Origin: Candidatus Enterococcus courvalinii
Lineage (GTDB): Bacteria; Bacillota; Bacilli; Lactobacillales; Enterococcaceae
DNA: 64,000 nt
Assembly: GCF_017315945.1 (NCBI RefSeq)
Contig: NZ_JAFLWI010000016.1
Span: forward strand, 1 to 64,000
Direction: 5' to 3'
In this document: positions 15,104 through 24,890 of the stretch, piece after piece
How the letters are laid out: each line of letters opens with the position of its first letter
How positions within the stretch are numbered: the stretch's first letter is position 1
The notes under the pieces: generated by a model
What the model was told of the DNA's origin: nothing
Databases searched by the model: none
Seen by the model: the letters and a program-made list of their open reading frames with translations, nothing else
Program-made: the position numbers and the translations under genes

Positions 15104-17221
15104 ATGACTATGAAGAATAACAAGGCAATTCGCCTGTTAGCGGCTACGTGGCTCATTGCTCCGACTGTCTTATCTACTCAGTCCGTTTTTGCAACAGAAG
15201 AACAGCCAGTTGCAACGACCGAAAGTTCAGTCGTAGCCTCAGAACAACCTGAGACTAGCACGTCAGACGCGACAACTTCTACTGATTCTTCCTCTCAGCC
15301 GGAGAGCGAAACACCAGCAGAAGCTACTTACACAGCAACAATTAATCCCGCATTGATTGGTAAGATCACTATCACAACAATGGATGGGCAACCTTTATCA
15401 ATTAATGAAGGTGGTGTCTTAACTGGGTTAACAGAAGGGACACAACTGAACTACACGATTACACCAAGTGCTGGAGAACAACTTGCATCTGTTCAAATTG
15501 ATGGTGTTCAAACAGTTGATTACACAAATCAAACATTTGTTGTTGGCACAGCCAACTTAGTAATCAATGCAACCTTTGAAGCTATTCCTGAGTCTTCAAC
15601 AGAAGACCCAACAGAGCCTTCGACTGATCCAAGTGAAGGTACAGGGAATACTTCAGATAGCACTACTGAAAACACTTCGGACAGCTCAACAACTCCTACA
15701 GAAGAAAGTACCACTCCTGATTCAAGCACTACAGAAAGCAGTAGTACAACAGACTCTTCTGATAAAGGGAATACATCAAATCCAAGCAATAATAAACCAT
15801 CAAAGCCTGCTGGATCAACGAATAGTTCACAAAAGGGTTCCTCTAAACCAAACACTGGGAACAGCTCTTCAACGAACAATCAGCGGCCTTCAACAAACGT
15901 AACAAAACCAAAGACAGAAAGTCCTTCTGCTTCAACTTCTGACTTTGTTACAAAAACACCAACGGATGCCGTTTTACCAGCGAATACTACAAGTGTTCAA
16001 CAGGCCATCGTCAAAGAAGCATACAAATATCTTGGAAGTCCTTATGTTTGGGGAGCAAAAGGTGCTTCAACTTTTGATTGTTCTGGACTAGCTTATTATG
16101 TATACATGCAAGCCACTGGTCATTATATTGGTGGCTGGACAGGTGAACAACAATACGCTGGTACTCAAATTCCAGTTAGCCAAGCACAACCAGGTGATTT
16201 GTTATTCTGGGGACCATCTTCTGGTGTGACACATCACGTAGCAATCTACATTGGTAATGGGCAATACATTCATGCTCCTCAACCGGGTGATCATGTTCGT
16301 ATCACTTCCATTGCTGATTACACGCCTGACTTTGCTGTTCGGGTGAACTTAGCTGGTTTGCCAGTAGCCTCTGGTTCATTAGCTAATTCTATTGGTTCCT
16401 CTGCTTTAGATAATCTAGGTGATTTTTCATTTTCTAAAAATCAATCAACCGATGATTTTTTAAAGGAAATTGCTGATTTTGCTCAAGAGATTGGACAAAA
16501 AGAAGGAATCTATGCTTCAGTAATGATGGCACAAGCCATTTTAGAAAGTGGTTCAGGAAATAGCTTATTATCTAGCGAACCAAATTATAATCTTTTTGGA
16601 ATCAAAGGTGATTTTGAAGGTTCAAGTGTTTCCTTTAATACACTTGAGCAAGACGAAGCTGGTCAAAGCTACCAAATCAAAGCCCAGTTCCGCAAATACC
16701 CTTCTTACAAAGAAAGCTTGGAAGACTATGCTGATTTAATCAAAAATGGTTTATCTGGAAATAAGGATTTCTATAAACCAATTTGGAAATCTGAAGCTAA
16801 ATCTTACGAGGATGCTACAAAATATCTTGAAGGTCGCTATGCAACAGATAAACAATATTCGAAAAAATTAAATGCGATCATCAAAGCATATGATTTAACA
16901 AAATATGATGAAGCTAAAGAAGAACCAATTAAAACACAAACAAAATCAACCAAACAACTTCTGACTGTACCAACTGTTTGGAAAAAGAATCATTTAACGT
17001 TTAGTGACGTATTAGATCTACCTATCGTCAAATCTAACATCAATTCGCCAGCTTTCCTTTCTGAATTGAAAGTCGCAAATGTTTGGGAATTATGGTATCA
17101 CTTTACTGTGAACCAGATTCCAGAAACACAAACGTTAACAGTTCGATCAAATGAATTACCAATGGTTAGTTTTTTAAGTTTAAACAAATCATTTTGGTTA
17201 GACTTTCCACTTTTTAAATAA
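15104..17221 (+). CDS. Secreted NlpC/P60 + glucosaminidase peptidoglycan hydrolase
   Basis: A 705-residue exported enzyme with two peptidoglycan-cleaving domains. Order: signal peptide (cleavage probably near AFA/TEE, ~31), a beta-sheet domain ~65-165, a Ser/Thr-rich linker ~165-290, an NlpC/P60 domain ~298-420 with Cys326 (FDCSG) and His378 (HHVAIYIG), a glucosaminidase domain ~445-610 with Glu481 (AILESGSG), and an ~85-residue C-terminal region of unknown type rich in Leu, Trp and Phe. No LPXTG or known repeat anchor. ATG 15104 and 15110 are both possible starts after AAAAGG. Likely cell separation or wall turnover. Confidence 0.85.
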   Translation: MTMKNNKAIRLLAATWLIAPTVLSTQSVFATEEQPVATTESSVVASEQPETSTSDATTSTDSSSQPESETPAEATYTATINPALIGKITITTMDGQPLSINEGGVLTGLTEGTQLNYTITPSAGEQLASVQIDGVQTVDYTNQTFVVGTANLVINATFEAIPESSTEDPTEPSTDPSEGTGNTSDSTTENTSDSSTTPTEESTTPDSSTTESSSTTDSSDKGNTSNPSNNKPSKPAGSTNSSQKGSSKPNTGNSSSTNNQRPSTNVTKPKTESPSASTSDFVTKTPTDAVLPANTTSVQQAIVKEAYKYLGSPYVWGAKGASTFDCSGLAYYVYMQATGHYIGGWTGEQQYAGTQIPVSQAQPGDLLFWGPSSGVTHHVAIYIGNGQYIHAPQPGDHVRITSIADYTPDFAVRVNLAGLPVASGSLANSIGSSALDNLGDFSFSKNQSTDDFLKEIADFAQEIGQKEGIYASVMMAQAILESGSGNSLLSSEPNYNLFGIKGDFEGSSVSFNTLEQDEAGQSYQIKAQFRKYPSYKESLEDYADLIKNGLSGNKDFYKPIWKSEAKSYEDATKYLEGRYATDKQYSKKLNAIIKAYDLTKYDEAKEEPIKTQTKSTKQLLTVPTVWKKNHLTFSDVLDLPIVKSNINSPAFLSELKVANVWELWYHFTVNQIPETQTLTVRSNELPMVSFLSLNKSFWLDFPLFK

Positions 17222-17224
17222 AGT

Positions 17225-17263
17225 AAAAGAGCTTCAGACAAATTTTGTCTGAAGCTCTTTTTT
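17225..17263. terminator. Bidirectional terminator
   Basis: Arms AAAAGAGCTTCAGAC and its complement around a short A/T loop, A-run left and T6 right, between the convergent hydrolase and galK genes. Confidence 0.88.
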
Positions 17264-17277
17264 ATATCTTCTTTCAC

Positions 17278-18447
17278 TTATTTGATTTTCTGTGCGCCAT
17301 CCCCAATATGAGCAACATAGAAATCAGGCGCATAACCAATTTTTTCTAGATAAGTTTCTTTAACGTTATCTTCAAATACTGGAATCGCCTCTTCTTTCAC
17401 TAAAGCAATCGCACATCCACCAAATCCTGCCCCTGTCATCCTGGCACCCAATACTCCTGTTTGTGCTTGCGCTGCTTGAACTAAAGTATCCAACTCAATG
17501 CCGGTCACTTCATAGTCGTGCTGCAACGAATCATGAGAGGCATTCAATAGTTGGCCAAATAAAACTAAATCACCTGCTACTAAAGCATCTTTTGCTTTCA
17601 ATGTCCGCTGATTTTCTGTCACTGCGTGTTTTGCACGCTTTGTTAAAATAGCATCTTCAATAACTTCGCTGTAACGTTGGAATGTCTCTTCATCTAATTC
17701 TCCTAATGATTGGATATCGACAACTTTTTGTAGACGTTTCAATGCTTCCTCACACTCACCACGACGTTCATTATATTTGGAGTCTGCTAGTTCGCGACGT
17801 TTATTCGTATTCATGATGACAATTGCGTAGTCTCCTAGTTCAGTCGGTACCATTTCATAAACTAATGTATTTGTATCTAATAAAATAGCTTGTTCTTTTT
17901 GGCCAAAACCAATTGCAAATTGATCCATGATTCCTGAATTAACTCCAATAAATTCATTTTCAACTTTTTGACCGATTTTAACTAATTCCAAACGACTAAT
18001 TGGTAAATCATACAATTCCTCCAACATGACGCCTACTAGTAGTTCTAATGAAGCACTACTTGATAAACCAGCACCATTAGGGATCGTTCCTTCAATCACA
18101 AGTTCAAATCCGTGAGTAATCGGATAGCCTGCTTCTTGGACTTTTAAAATGAACCCTTTTACATAGTTTGCCCAATTATCTTCTTTTGTATAGTTTAAGT
18201 TATCCAAAGAAAAAGTAATCACGCCAACTTCTTCAAAATTTAGGGAATAAACTTTTACTTGATTGTCTTCTCGTGGCGCAGCTACACCATAAGTTCCATA
18301 CGTAATGGATGCTGGAAACACATGTCCACCATTATAATCTGTATGTTCTCCAATCAAATTGATCCGACCTGGAGCAAAGAATGAACTGGTTGCTTTTTCT
18401 CCAAATAATTTATGAAATACTGCTGTTACTTCAGCTATTTTTTCCAT
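17278..18447 (-). CDS. galK: Galactokinase
   Basis: A 389-residue GHMP kinase that phosphorylates galactose to galactose 1-phosphate. The family signatures are [15 protein letters not shown] near the N-terminus, the ATP-binding GLSSSASLE and the C-terminal [13 protein letters not shown]. The length is normal. It follows galM by 17 bp and is the last gene of a two-gene operon. galT and galE, which complete the Leloir pathway, are not in this window. Confidence 0.93.
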   Translation of the reverse strand: MEKIAEVTAVFHKLFGEKATSSFFAPGRINLIGEHTDYNGGHVFPASITYGTYGVAAPREDNQVKVYSLNFEEVGVITFSLDNLNYTKEDNWANYVKGFILKVQEAGYPITHGFELVIEGTIPNGAGLSSSASLELLVGVMLEELYDLPISRLELVKIGQKVENEFIGVNSGIMDQFAIGFGQKEQAILLDTNTLVYEMVPTELGDYAIVIMNTNKRRELADSKYNERRGECEEALKRLQKVVDIQSLGELDEETFQRYSEVIEDAILTKRAKHAVTENQRTLKAKDALVAGDLVLFGQLLNASHDSLQHDYEVTGIELDTLVQAAQAQTGVLGARMTGAGFGGCAIALVKEEAIPVFEDNVKETYLEKIGYAPDFYVAHIGDGAQKIK

Positions 18448-18464
18448 CTGTATCCCTCATTCAT

Positions 18465-19499
18465 CTATTTTTTTATTTGATATTCCGTCACAAATACACG
18501 TGCCTGATTAGGTACAAGCGTAATATCGCCAAAGCTTTCGAATCGTTCTGATCCAGGAGCTTCTTGCGTTTCAAAAGTGATTCCACCATGGTTCACTAAT
18601 TTATCTCCGCGCATAACTGGTGCATCATCGCCAAAATTAGCAGTAAACAAAACGATACTTCCTGCATTGGTCGCTATTTGAATCGCGACCTTTTTATCAG
18701 GACTAGTTAATTTTGCTACTCGATTCATTTGCCCCGTTTTCTGTAAGAAAAATGGATGATCCATTCCACCAACCATTTTGGCTTGAGGAAAGTCACTAAT
18801 AAAAACATCTGAAAGTGCTTTTGGCGTTGTAAAATCAAATGCTGTCCCTTTAACTGGTGCTACTTCTCCTTTTGGAATCAAATCTTTTTGTAAAGGAGCA
18901 AAAAAACGACTTGCTAACCACAATTCGTGCTGATCGATTGGTTCCGTTACATCCCCAGTTAGATTAAAGTACACATGATTGGTTGGGTTAAATAAAGTCA
19001 ATTGATCGCTAATCCCACGAATACTTATCCGCCAAACGTCATCATTTGTCAAAGTATAGCGTGCTTCTATGTCTAAATTACCAGGAAAACCATTTTCTTG
19101 ATCAGGACTTGTTAAATAAAAAATAACAGAAATTTCATTTTCACCTTTAATAATCGTATACGGCCAATTTTTCGTTTCAAAGCTAGGATCTCCGCCGTGT
19201 AAACAATGGCCTGTTTCTTCACTGATTTTCGCCTGATACTCTTGATTGTTTAGATAAAATTTTCCTTTAGCAATTCGACCAGCTGTTCGACCGATTGTTG
19301 CACCGATATATGCGTCTTTCGTAAGATATTCTTCTGCGTGATCAAATCCTAGAATCAATTCCCGTTTTGTTCCATCAATTAACGTCTGTAAATGAACGAT
19401 TCGTGCGCCAAAATCCGTAACGGCCAATTCTGTTTTTTGATCATTGATCAATGTGATCAGGTGAGAATCATTTCCAAATTCTTGTTCTTTGACTTGCAT
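18465..19499 (-). CDS. galM: Aldose 1-epimerase (galactose mutarotase)
   Basis: A 344-residue mutarotase that equilibrates the anomers of galactose for galactokinase. The catalytic His is in NPTNHVYFNL, the catalytic Glu in FETQEAPGS, and the substrate motif HGGDPSF is present. The start is ATG 19499, seven bases after AGAGGG; an upstream ATG eight codons earlier has no ribosome binding site. It is first in the galM-galK operon, divergent from an AraC regulator. A second mutarotase paralogue occurs in the maltose operon at 49344. Confidence 0.88.
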   Translation of the reverse strand: MQVKEQEFGNDSHLITLINDQKTELAVTDFGARIVHLQTLIDGTKRELILGFDHAEEYLTKDAYIGATIGRTAGRIAKGKFYLNNQEYQAKISEETGHCLHGGDPSFETKNWPYTIIKGENEISVIFYLTSPDQENGFPGNLDIEARYTLTNDDVWRISIRGISDQLTLFNPTNHVYFNLTGDVTEPIDQHELWLASRFFAPLQKDLIPKGEVAPVKGTAFDFTTPKALSDVFISDFPQAKMVGGMDHPFFLQKTGQMNRVAKLTSPDKKVAIQIATNAGSIVLFTANFGDDAPVMRGDKLVNHGGITFETQEAPGSERFESFGDITLVPNQARVFVTEYQIKK

Positions 19500-19542
19500 A
19501 CTGTCGCCCTCTTTCCATTCCATAGTTGATTACTTCATGTTT

Positions 19543-19571
19543 ATTATAGCAAGTAATCGCTTTCTTTTTAT
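19543..19571 (-). promoter_or_regulatory. galM promoter with cre-like site in the spacer
   Basis: On the minus strand a perfect -10 TATAAT (19543-19548) has only a weak -35 at 19566-19571. In the 17-base spacer, AGAAAGCGATTACT (19552-19565) matches the CcpA cre pattern at 12 of 14 positions. This suggests an activator-dependent, catabolite-repressed promoter; the divergent AraC protein is the obvious activator. Confidence 0.55.
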
Positions 19572-19651
19572 TGCTATCATGTGATACAAATTTAACTTTT
19601 TGTTGCATTTTTTTTTGAGAAAGCGTACCTTGAAGAAAAGGAGCTGAGCAG

Positions 19652-20557
19652 ATGGAACAAACTGTATTTTTACGAAAAGAACATCATTTTTTATCAAGTG
19701 AACTTTACTTTAACTTTTGCGGATTTTCTAAAACAATGCCTTTCCACTCTTTTGGCCCAGCTATCCGGCAACACTTTGTCCTCCACATCATCTTGGAGGG
19801 TGAAGGCGTATATTCGGTCAACCAGCAACGATATCATTTAAAAAAGGGAGATTTATTTCTTATTCGCCCTGGCGATCAAACTTTTTATCGTTCCGATGTG
19901 ACCAATCCTTGGGTCTACGCCTGGCTTTCCTTTGGTGGAAAAGAAGCTGAGGAATTAATTAAACACTCACCTTTTAAAGAAGATGAGTATACTTTTCGTT
20001 CAAATCAGTTAGTTGACTATAGTCAGTTGATTTTAACTTGTTTTGATTATGCGCCAGATACACTGCTGAACGAAATCAAATTGAATGAGTTATTGTATCG
20101 TTTTTTTGAAAAATTGCTAGTGGATGGTGGAAAGAATCACTTAAGTACACCTCAAAACATCTCGCGTTTGACGATTGAAGCCATCGAATATATCCAAGCT
20201 CATGCAACAGAGGAACTCACTATTCAAGAAATTGCTGACGCATTATCTGTCAATCGCAGTCACCTCTCTCGCACCTTCCATGAAAATATCGGCGTAAGTG
20301 TCAAGGAATGGTTACTGGGTATCAGAATCAATCGAGCTGCTTTTTTATTGCTGATGTCAGATGATTCAGTTGAAAATATTGCTTTTCAGTCAGGCTTTCA
20401 TAGCTTAGTTGTCTTTAGTCGGACTTTTAAAAAGAAGACTGGCGAAACACCAACAGCTTATCGAAAACGAGCTAGCCAAAAAAAACATAACAATCTTTCT
20501 TTAGAGTCCGTTATGGAGTTATTAGAACATCAAGCAATCGTGGGCCGAGCCACTTAA
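19652..20557 (+). CDS. AraC-family transcriptional regulator
   Basis: A 301-residue regulator with an N-terminal cupin-like sugar-binding domain (about 30-110; HIILEGEGVYSV, KKGDLFLIRPGD) and two C-terminal helix-turn-helix motifs (about 185-285; ADALSVNRSHLSRTF and AFQSGFHSLVVFSRTFKKKTGETP). It resembles MsmR/RafR-type activators of sugar operons. It is divergent from galM-galK with a 152-bp gap between start codons, so control of galactose genes is the likely role, by context only. Confidence 0.82.
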   Translation: MEQTVFLRKEHHFLSSELYFNFCGFSKTMPFHSFGPAIRQHFVLHIILEGEGVYSVNQQRYHLKKGDLFLIRPGDQTFYRSDVTNPWVYAWLSFGGKEAEELIKHSPFKEDEYTFRSNQLVDYSQLILTCFDYAPDTLLNEIKLNELLYRFFEKLLVDGGKNHLSTPQNISRLTIEAIEYIQAHATEELTIQEIADALSVNRSHLSRTFHENIGVSVKEWLLGIRINRAAFLLLMSDDSVENIAFQSGFHSLVVFSRTFKKKTGETPTAYRKRASQKKHNNLSLESVMELLEHQAIVGRAT

Positions 20558-20638
20558 GTTTCGTACTAAAAATCAGACGCAAAAGAACCCTCAAAAATGA
20601 AATGGCTAGTATACTTTGATTTTTACTTGCACAATACC

Positions 20639-20686
20639 AAAAAGAAAGAGGCTGGGATCATGAACCTTCCCAACCTCTTTCTTTTT
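20639..20686. terminator. Bidirectional terminator
   Basis: 19-bp stem with one mismatch (20639-20657 with 20668-20686), A5 left and T5 right, between the AraC gene and the BceB-like gene, which converge. The rest of the 264-bp gap shows nothing recognisable. Confidence 0.85.
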
Positions 20687-20821
20687 GAGTTTCGATTAAA
20701 GAAACGGTAAAACAAAACTTGTCAATTTGAAAACATTCCAACGTTCAGACGGAAATTCAGAACTTTAGTCTGTTTTTTGACATTAACATTCTTCTGCTTC
20801 AACCACTTCTAACTCATTTAT

Positions 20822-22630
20822 TTATACTTGTTTCTTTAAAACGATTCCTGTATACAACCATGTCGTTATTACATAATAAATGAAGTATAAGACAAAGAAA
20901 ATTGTAAATGGAATCCATAAGTTATCATAAGGGTCACTCATCAATAACTTGAACATTTGTAAGCCGAACAAGACATGAACAACACCTAAAATACCAGGTG
21001 CTAAGAACAAGACACCAATTTCTCTACGAATCGATTGTTTTAATAAACCTTGGCGTGTTCCAATCTTTTGTAGCATTTCATAACGCACTTGGTCACTCTT
21101 ACTTCCTGAAAGGATCTTGAACATCAAGCAACTTGCTAACATCGTCAAGAAGGCTAAACCTAAAAAGAATCCCATGAATTCAAATCCAGAAAATGCACCA
21201 TTGAATGTGTTGTACACATCTGCTTTTTGAGTAAAGCTATAATTCACATCTTGAAGTGCTGGATTGTTTGTTTTATTTGTTGCCACCAATTTTTCAATGT
21301 TACTTAATTGTTTTTCAAAGTCAGTTACTTGAACTAATTGTAGCGACGTTTCTGGCAAATTCAATTGAGCAAATTCTGCTTGCGAAATTAATTTGATTTC
21401 TTTTGGTTGTTGTTCAGGCAACTCGTAATCTCTTAAGCTATCTTGAAACTTCAGTTCGTTTGCTAATTGTTCGGCAGTGATTTCTTTATCTTTCGGTTCA
21501 ACTGCTCGATCTGTACTTGTTTCTTTAATCAAAAACGGTGTTTGTTCAAACTCTTCCGTCACATAATACATCGTTTGCTCATCTTCTTTTTGTGTGTAAG
21601 AAGCATTTAATTTTGGTGCTAATTTCGTTACCTCTTGTTGGTCAACTTTTTGTGCATTGTTCAACACAAGATCATAAACAGTAAAGCTATTTGTTACTTT
21701 TGAAATTTCATTTCTAAATCCTAATCCGACAGTCAGAGCCCCTAGTGCTAGAGCAAATAGCATTGCTACCATTGAAAGCATTTGTGTATACTCACGAATA
21801 CGGAAACTTAGTTGTGAAAAAGTAAAATTGTTTAATTTTCTTAACGCGATACTATCTGCCTTTTTCAATAGTGATAAACAGAAGATGATCACGGAATGGA
21901 AGATGAAGTATGTTCCCAAAACGATGGTAACTAATGCTACTCCAATTCCAAGTAACTGGAATTTCACTAAGTTTTGCATCATGTAATAGCCACATGTCAA
22001 GCAGGCAATTCCCAATACTACTTCAAGAAAGAAGAGAAATTTGTGTTGTTTCATTTGTGTAGGTGTTTGATCTGCACGAATCAAAGTTAAAATTGGTTTT
22101 TTTACGATTGAAAAAGCATTAACAATAGCTGCTAATAAAAATAAAATAGAGAAAAACGCAATTGTAATCAATAATCCATGTATACTAAATGGTGAAAAAT
22201 TTGAAATTTGAACATTCAATTGTTGAACTAATAGGTGATTGACCACACTCGTTAAACCAATGCCGACAACTGAGCCAACCAATGTTGCTAAAATCCCCAC
22301 AATAAACGTTTCTGAAAAAATCATTTGTGCGATTTTTCGTCCTTTCGCACCTAGCATCATAAACATCGCATAATCTTTTTGACGCATCGTCATTAAAAAT
22401 GAATTGGCATAAAGAATATACACGAAGGTGATGAGTCCTAACAAGACAGACCCTAAGCGAAAAATGATTACCGTTGATGCAATCGTCGAATTACTTTTCA
22501 GAAAAGCTTCATTACTTGCCATCGACTCAAACATATAAAAAATTGCTGACGCCATGACTAATCCTGAAAACAAGACTAGATAGTCACGCAAGCGGCTTTT
22601 GATTCCAGTAAGTGATAGTTTCCAAAGCAT
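20822..22630 (-). CDS. BceB/VraG-like ABC transporter permease
   Basis: A 602-residue FtsX-family permease. Membrane segments appear near 15-40, 55-75, 105-130, 150-175, 200-220, 230-255 and 285-305, then a large extracellular domain of about 170 residues (~310-485), then three segments at the end. That 7+3 layout with one big loop is the BceB/VraG type, which detects and relieves peptide antibiotics such as bacitracin. It follows its ATPase gene by 13 bp. No two-component genes are next to it, unlike most Bce loci. Confidence 0.85.
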   Translation of the reverse strand: MLWKLSLTGIKSRLRDYLVLFSGLVMASAIFYMFESMASNEAFLKSNSTIASTVIIFRLGSVLLGLITFVYILYANSFLMTMRQKDYAMFMMLGAKGRKIAQMIFSETFIVGILATLVGSVVGIGLTSVVNHLLVQQLNVQISNFSPFSIHGLLITIAFFSILFLLAAIVNAFSIVKKPILTLIRADQTPTQMKQHKFLFFLEVVLGIACLTCGYYMMQNLVKFQLLGIGVALVTIVLGTYFIFHSVIIFCLSLLKKADSIALRKLNNFTFSQLSFRIREYTQMLSMVAMLFALALGALTVGLGFRNEISKVTNSFTVYDLVLNNAQKVDQQEVTKLAPKLNASYTQKEDEQTMYYVTEEFEQTPFLIKETSTDRAVEPKDKEITAEQLANELKFQDSLRDYELPEQQPKEIKLISQAEFAQLNLPETSLQLVQVTDFEKQLSNIEKLVATNKTNNPALQDVNYSFTQKADVYNTFNGAFSGFEFMGFFLGLAFLTMLASCLMFKILSGSKSDQVRYEMLQKIGTRQGLLKQSIRREIGVLFLAPGILGVVHVLFGLQMFKLLMSDPYDNLWIPFTIFFVLYFIYYVITTWLYTGIVLKKQV

Positions 22631-22643
22631 ATTTTTCTCCCCC

Positions 22644-23396
22644 TTACTGTTCCAAATTTCCTAGAATAGTTAAAATTTGACGATAGAATGATTCACGACT
22701 TTGATCGCCTCGTTTAACTTCTTGATGGATTCCGCCATCTTTGATAAATAAGATTCGTTGGCAATAACTTGCTGAAAAAGGATCATGTGTTACTAATAAA
22801 ATAGAAACGTTATCTTTTTGGTTCAATTCATCCATCGTGTCCAATAGATCGCGCGCACTCTTAGAGTCAAGTGCTCCAGTTGGTTCGTCACCTAGTAAAA
22901 TCGTTGGTTGAGTAATCAATGCTCTAGCAGCTGCGACACGTTGCTTTTGTCCACCAGAAATAGCTGAAGGATAGCTGTCTAAAATATGACTAATTGATAA
23001 ACGTTCTGCAATTTGCTTGACTCTTTGTTTGATTTCTTTTGGACGAACCCCTTGTAAAGATAATGGTACGGCGATATTTTCTTGCGCTGTTAAGTTTTCC
23101 AATAAATTGAAGTCTTGGAAAATGAACCCAATTTCTTTCGCACGGAAATCTGCCAGTTGGTTTCCTTTTAAAGCTGTTACATCTTTTTGATTGATCCGAA
23201 TACGACCATCTGTTGGTTTATCTAAGGTAGATAAAATATTCAACAAAGTTGATTTACCAGAACCGGATGCCCCCATGATTCCAATAAATTCACCTTTTTC
23301 CACTGAAAATGAAATGCCATCTAAAGCTATCGTTTTCTTTTCATTATTTTTACCATACACTTTTGTTACGTCTTGGATTTCAACAATTTTTTCCAT
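22644..23396 (-). CDS. BceA-like ABC transporter ATPase
   Basis: A 250-residue ATPase with Walker A GASGSGKST, Q-loop FQDFNLL, signature SGGQKQRVAAARAL, Walker B ILLGDEPTGALD and the H-loop VTHDP. The sequence fits the MacB/BceA/LolD group that pairs with FtsX-type permeases. It lies between the YxeA-like gene and its permease with very short gaps, so the three form one operon. Confidence 0.9.
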   Translation of the reverse strand: MEKIVEIQDVTKVYGKNNEKKTIALDGISFSVEKGEFIGIMGASGSGKSTLLNILSTLDKPTDGRIRINQKDVTALKGNQLADFRAKEIGFIFQDFNLLENLTAQENIAVPLSLQGVRPKEIKQRVKQIAERLSISHILDSYPSAISGGQKQRVAAARALITQPTILLGDEPTGALDSKSARDLLDTMDELNQKDNVSILLVTHDPFSASYCQRILFIKDGGIHQEVKRGDQSRESFYRQILTILGNLEQ

Positions 23397-23405
23397 TTTT
23401 TACGC

Positions 23406-23768
23406 CTACCCTTTAGTTAATTTTTCTTGTGCAGCTTTAGGTATTGCTGATTTTTCAACTTCTTCATAACCAGTTACACCTTTATTTTTATTCCAGACTA
23501 CTTTGAGATACGCATTTTTTCGTAATGGGCGTGCTTGCATCCCTTGAAATTCTAGCTCTTTTTCAGCGCCTTCTTTATTAAATCCAGATAAATTATATTG
23601 GTAAGTAATCACATCTTGATTTTGATCATCTTTTTGAACGAGTTTTTCACCGTTTGTTGTGATTTGTACATAGTAATCATCTCCGCCCATAATAACAGCA
23701 TCTGCTATTTTTAAACCAGCGACTCCGATACCCACGACAACCAATAATCCAATCAGAAATTTTTTCAT
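23406..23768 (-). CDS. YxeA-family (DUF1093) exported protein
   Basis: A 120-residue protein with an N-terminal membrane anchor or signal (residues ~3-24, LIGLLVVVGIGVAGL) and an extracytoplasmic YxeA-type domain (YYVQITTNGEK ... YQYNLSGFNKEG ... PLRKNAYLKVVWN). The family often neighbours BceAB-like transporters; a biochemical role is not known. It is the first gene of the operon, with AGAGAGG before the ATG. Confidence 0.8.
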   Translation of the reverse strand: MKKFLIGLLVVVGIGVAGLKIADAVIMGGDDYYVQITTNGEKLVQKDDQNQDVITYQYNLSGFNKEGAEKELEFQGMQARPLRKNAYLKVVWNKNKGVTGYEEVEKSAIPKAAQEKLTKG

Positions 23769-23911
23769 GGTCTATACCTCTCTTTTAACTTGATGAACTT
23801 AGTATAGAAAAAAAAGAACGAACATGCCTTAGATTCTTCTGTCAGTCATCTTTCAATATTGTTAGCTCTTATCCAAGAATAGGGTGCAACCTGATAGTGG
23901 ACTTATTCAAT

Positions 23912-23944
23912 GAAAAAAGAGTGAAGCAAACTTGCTTCACCCCT
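23912..23944 (-). terminator. Terminator of the SPFH gene
   Basis: Stem GTGAAGCAA/TTGCTTCAC at 23921-23940 with a run of six U on the minus strand, 24 bp after the SPFH stop. Confidence 0.75.
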
Positions 23945-23967
23945 TTATTTTTACTTTCAATCGTGAT

Positions 23968-24846
23968 TTATTTTCGATCAGTTAAATCTCCCGTGTTAAT
24001 CACCGGCTGCGTTCCCTTATCTGTAATAATCGATACTAATAAGTTGTTGATTAGTTGAACTTTTCGATCATCTGTAAAGTTGATTTCTTGACCCGATTCA
24101 ATCTGTTCCAGCGCCATTTGTGTCATTGTGACCGCGCCTTCAACGATTGTCTGACGTGCAGAGAGAATTGCCTTTGCCTGCTGTCTTTGCAACATGGCAC
24201 TCGCAATTTCAGTTGCGTAAGCCAAATGATTCAATCGTGCCTCGATGACTTCAACTCCCGCAACAGCCAGTCGTTCTTGAAGCTCTGTTGCTAATTTATC
24301 CGAAACCTCGGTCGTATTTCCGCGTAAAGTAATATCAGTGTCATTGAAAGTATCATAAGGATATTGACTTGCAATGTGACGAACAGCAGTCTCACTTTGG
24401 ATTTCTACAAAGTCTTGATAATAAGCAACATCGAACAATGCTTTCGCCGTATCCACCACTCTGAAAACAACAACAGCAGAAATTTCAATAGGATTCCCAT
24501 CTAAATCGTTTACTTTTAGAACAGAACTATTGAAATTTCGAACTTTAAGTGACACGTTGATTTTATTAGTTAACGGAACGGTTAAAAAAAAGCCATTTTC
24601 TTTGATTGTTCCTAAATAGTTACCAAAAAACAAAATAGCTTTTGATTGATTTGGACTGACCACTGTTGCTGAGCTAACTAATAAACAAGCAACTCCCCAC
24701 AAAACGATGCTTAGAATGATGAATGTTGGGCTAGTTGCTACTGTGCCAAAATAAAACAAGATGGCACCTGCGATTGCTAAAACAACGACGCCAACTAATC
24801 CAATATACCCATTGATATAGAGCGCTTTTTTCTCATTCATTTTCAA
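23968..24846 (-). CDS. SPFH/Band 7 (stomatin/prohibitin-like) membrane protein
   Basis: A 292-residue protein with two N-terminal hydrophobic segments (about 12-35 and 40-62) followed by an SPFH domain: KVRNFNSSVLKVNDLDGNPIEI, VVDTAKALFDV and EVIEARLNHLAYA. SPFH proteins scaffold membrane microdomains; a specific partner is not apparent. The start is TTG 24846, seven bases after GAGGAGG, with an ATG two codons later. It follows the DUF5348-like gene by 44 bp and could be co-transcribed with it. Confidence 0.85.
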   Translation of the reverse strand: MKMNEKKALYINGYIGLVGVVVLAIAGAILFYFGTVATSPTFIILSIVLWGVACLLVSSATVVSPNQSKAILFFGNYLGTIKENGFFLTVPLTNKINVSLKVRNFNSSVLKVNDLDGNPIEISAVVVFRVVDTAKALFDVAYYQDFVEIQSETAVRHIASQYPYDTFNDTDITLRGNTTEVSDKLATELQERLAVAGVEVIEARLNHLAYATEIASAMLQRQQAKAILSARQTIVEGAVTMTQMALEQIESGQEINFTDDRKVQLINNLLVSIITDKGTQPVINTGDLTDRK

Positions 24847-24890
24847 TATCTTTCCTCCTCTTACACAATAGCCTCAACTTTCTTTCCTGA

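Noticed and set aside
15529-15902. Long open frames on both strands inside the cell wall hydrolase gene
   Set aside because: They arise from the repetitive Ser/Thr codons of the linker; the translated sequences are low complexity, without ribosome binding sites, and the hydrolase frame is clearly the coding one.
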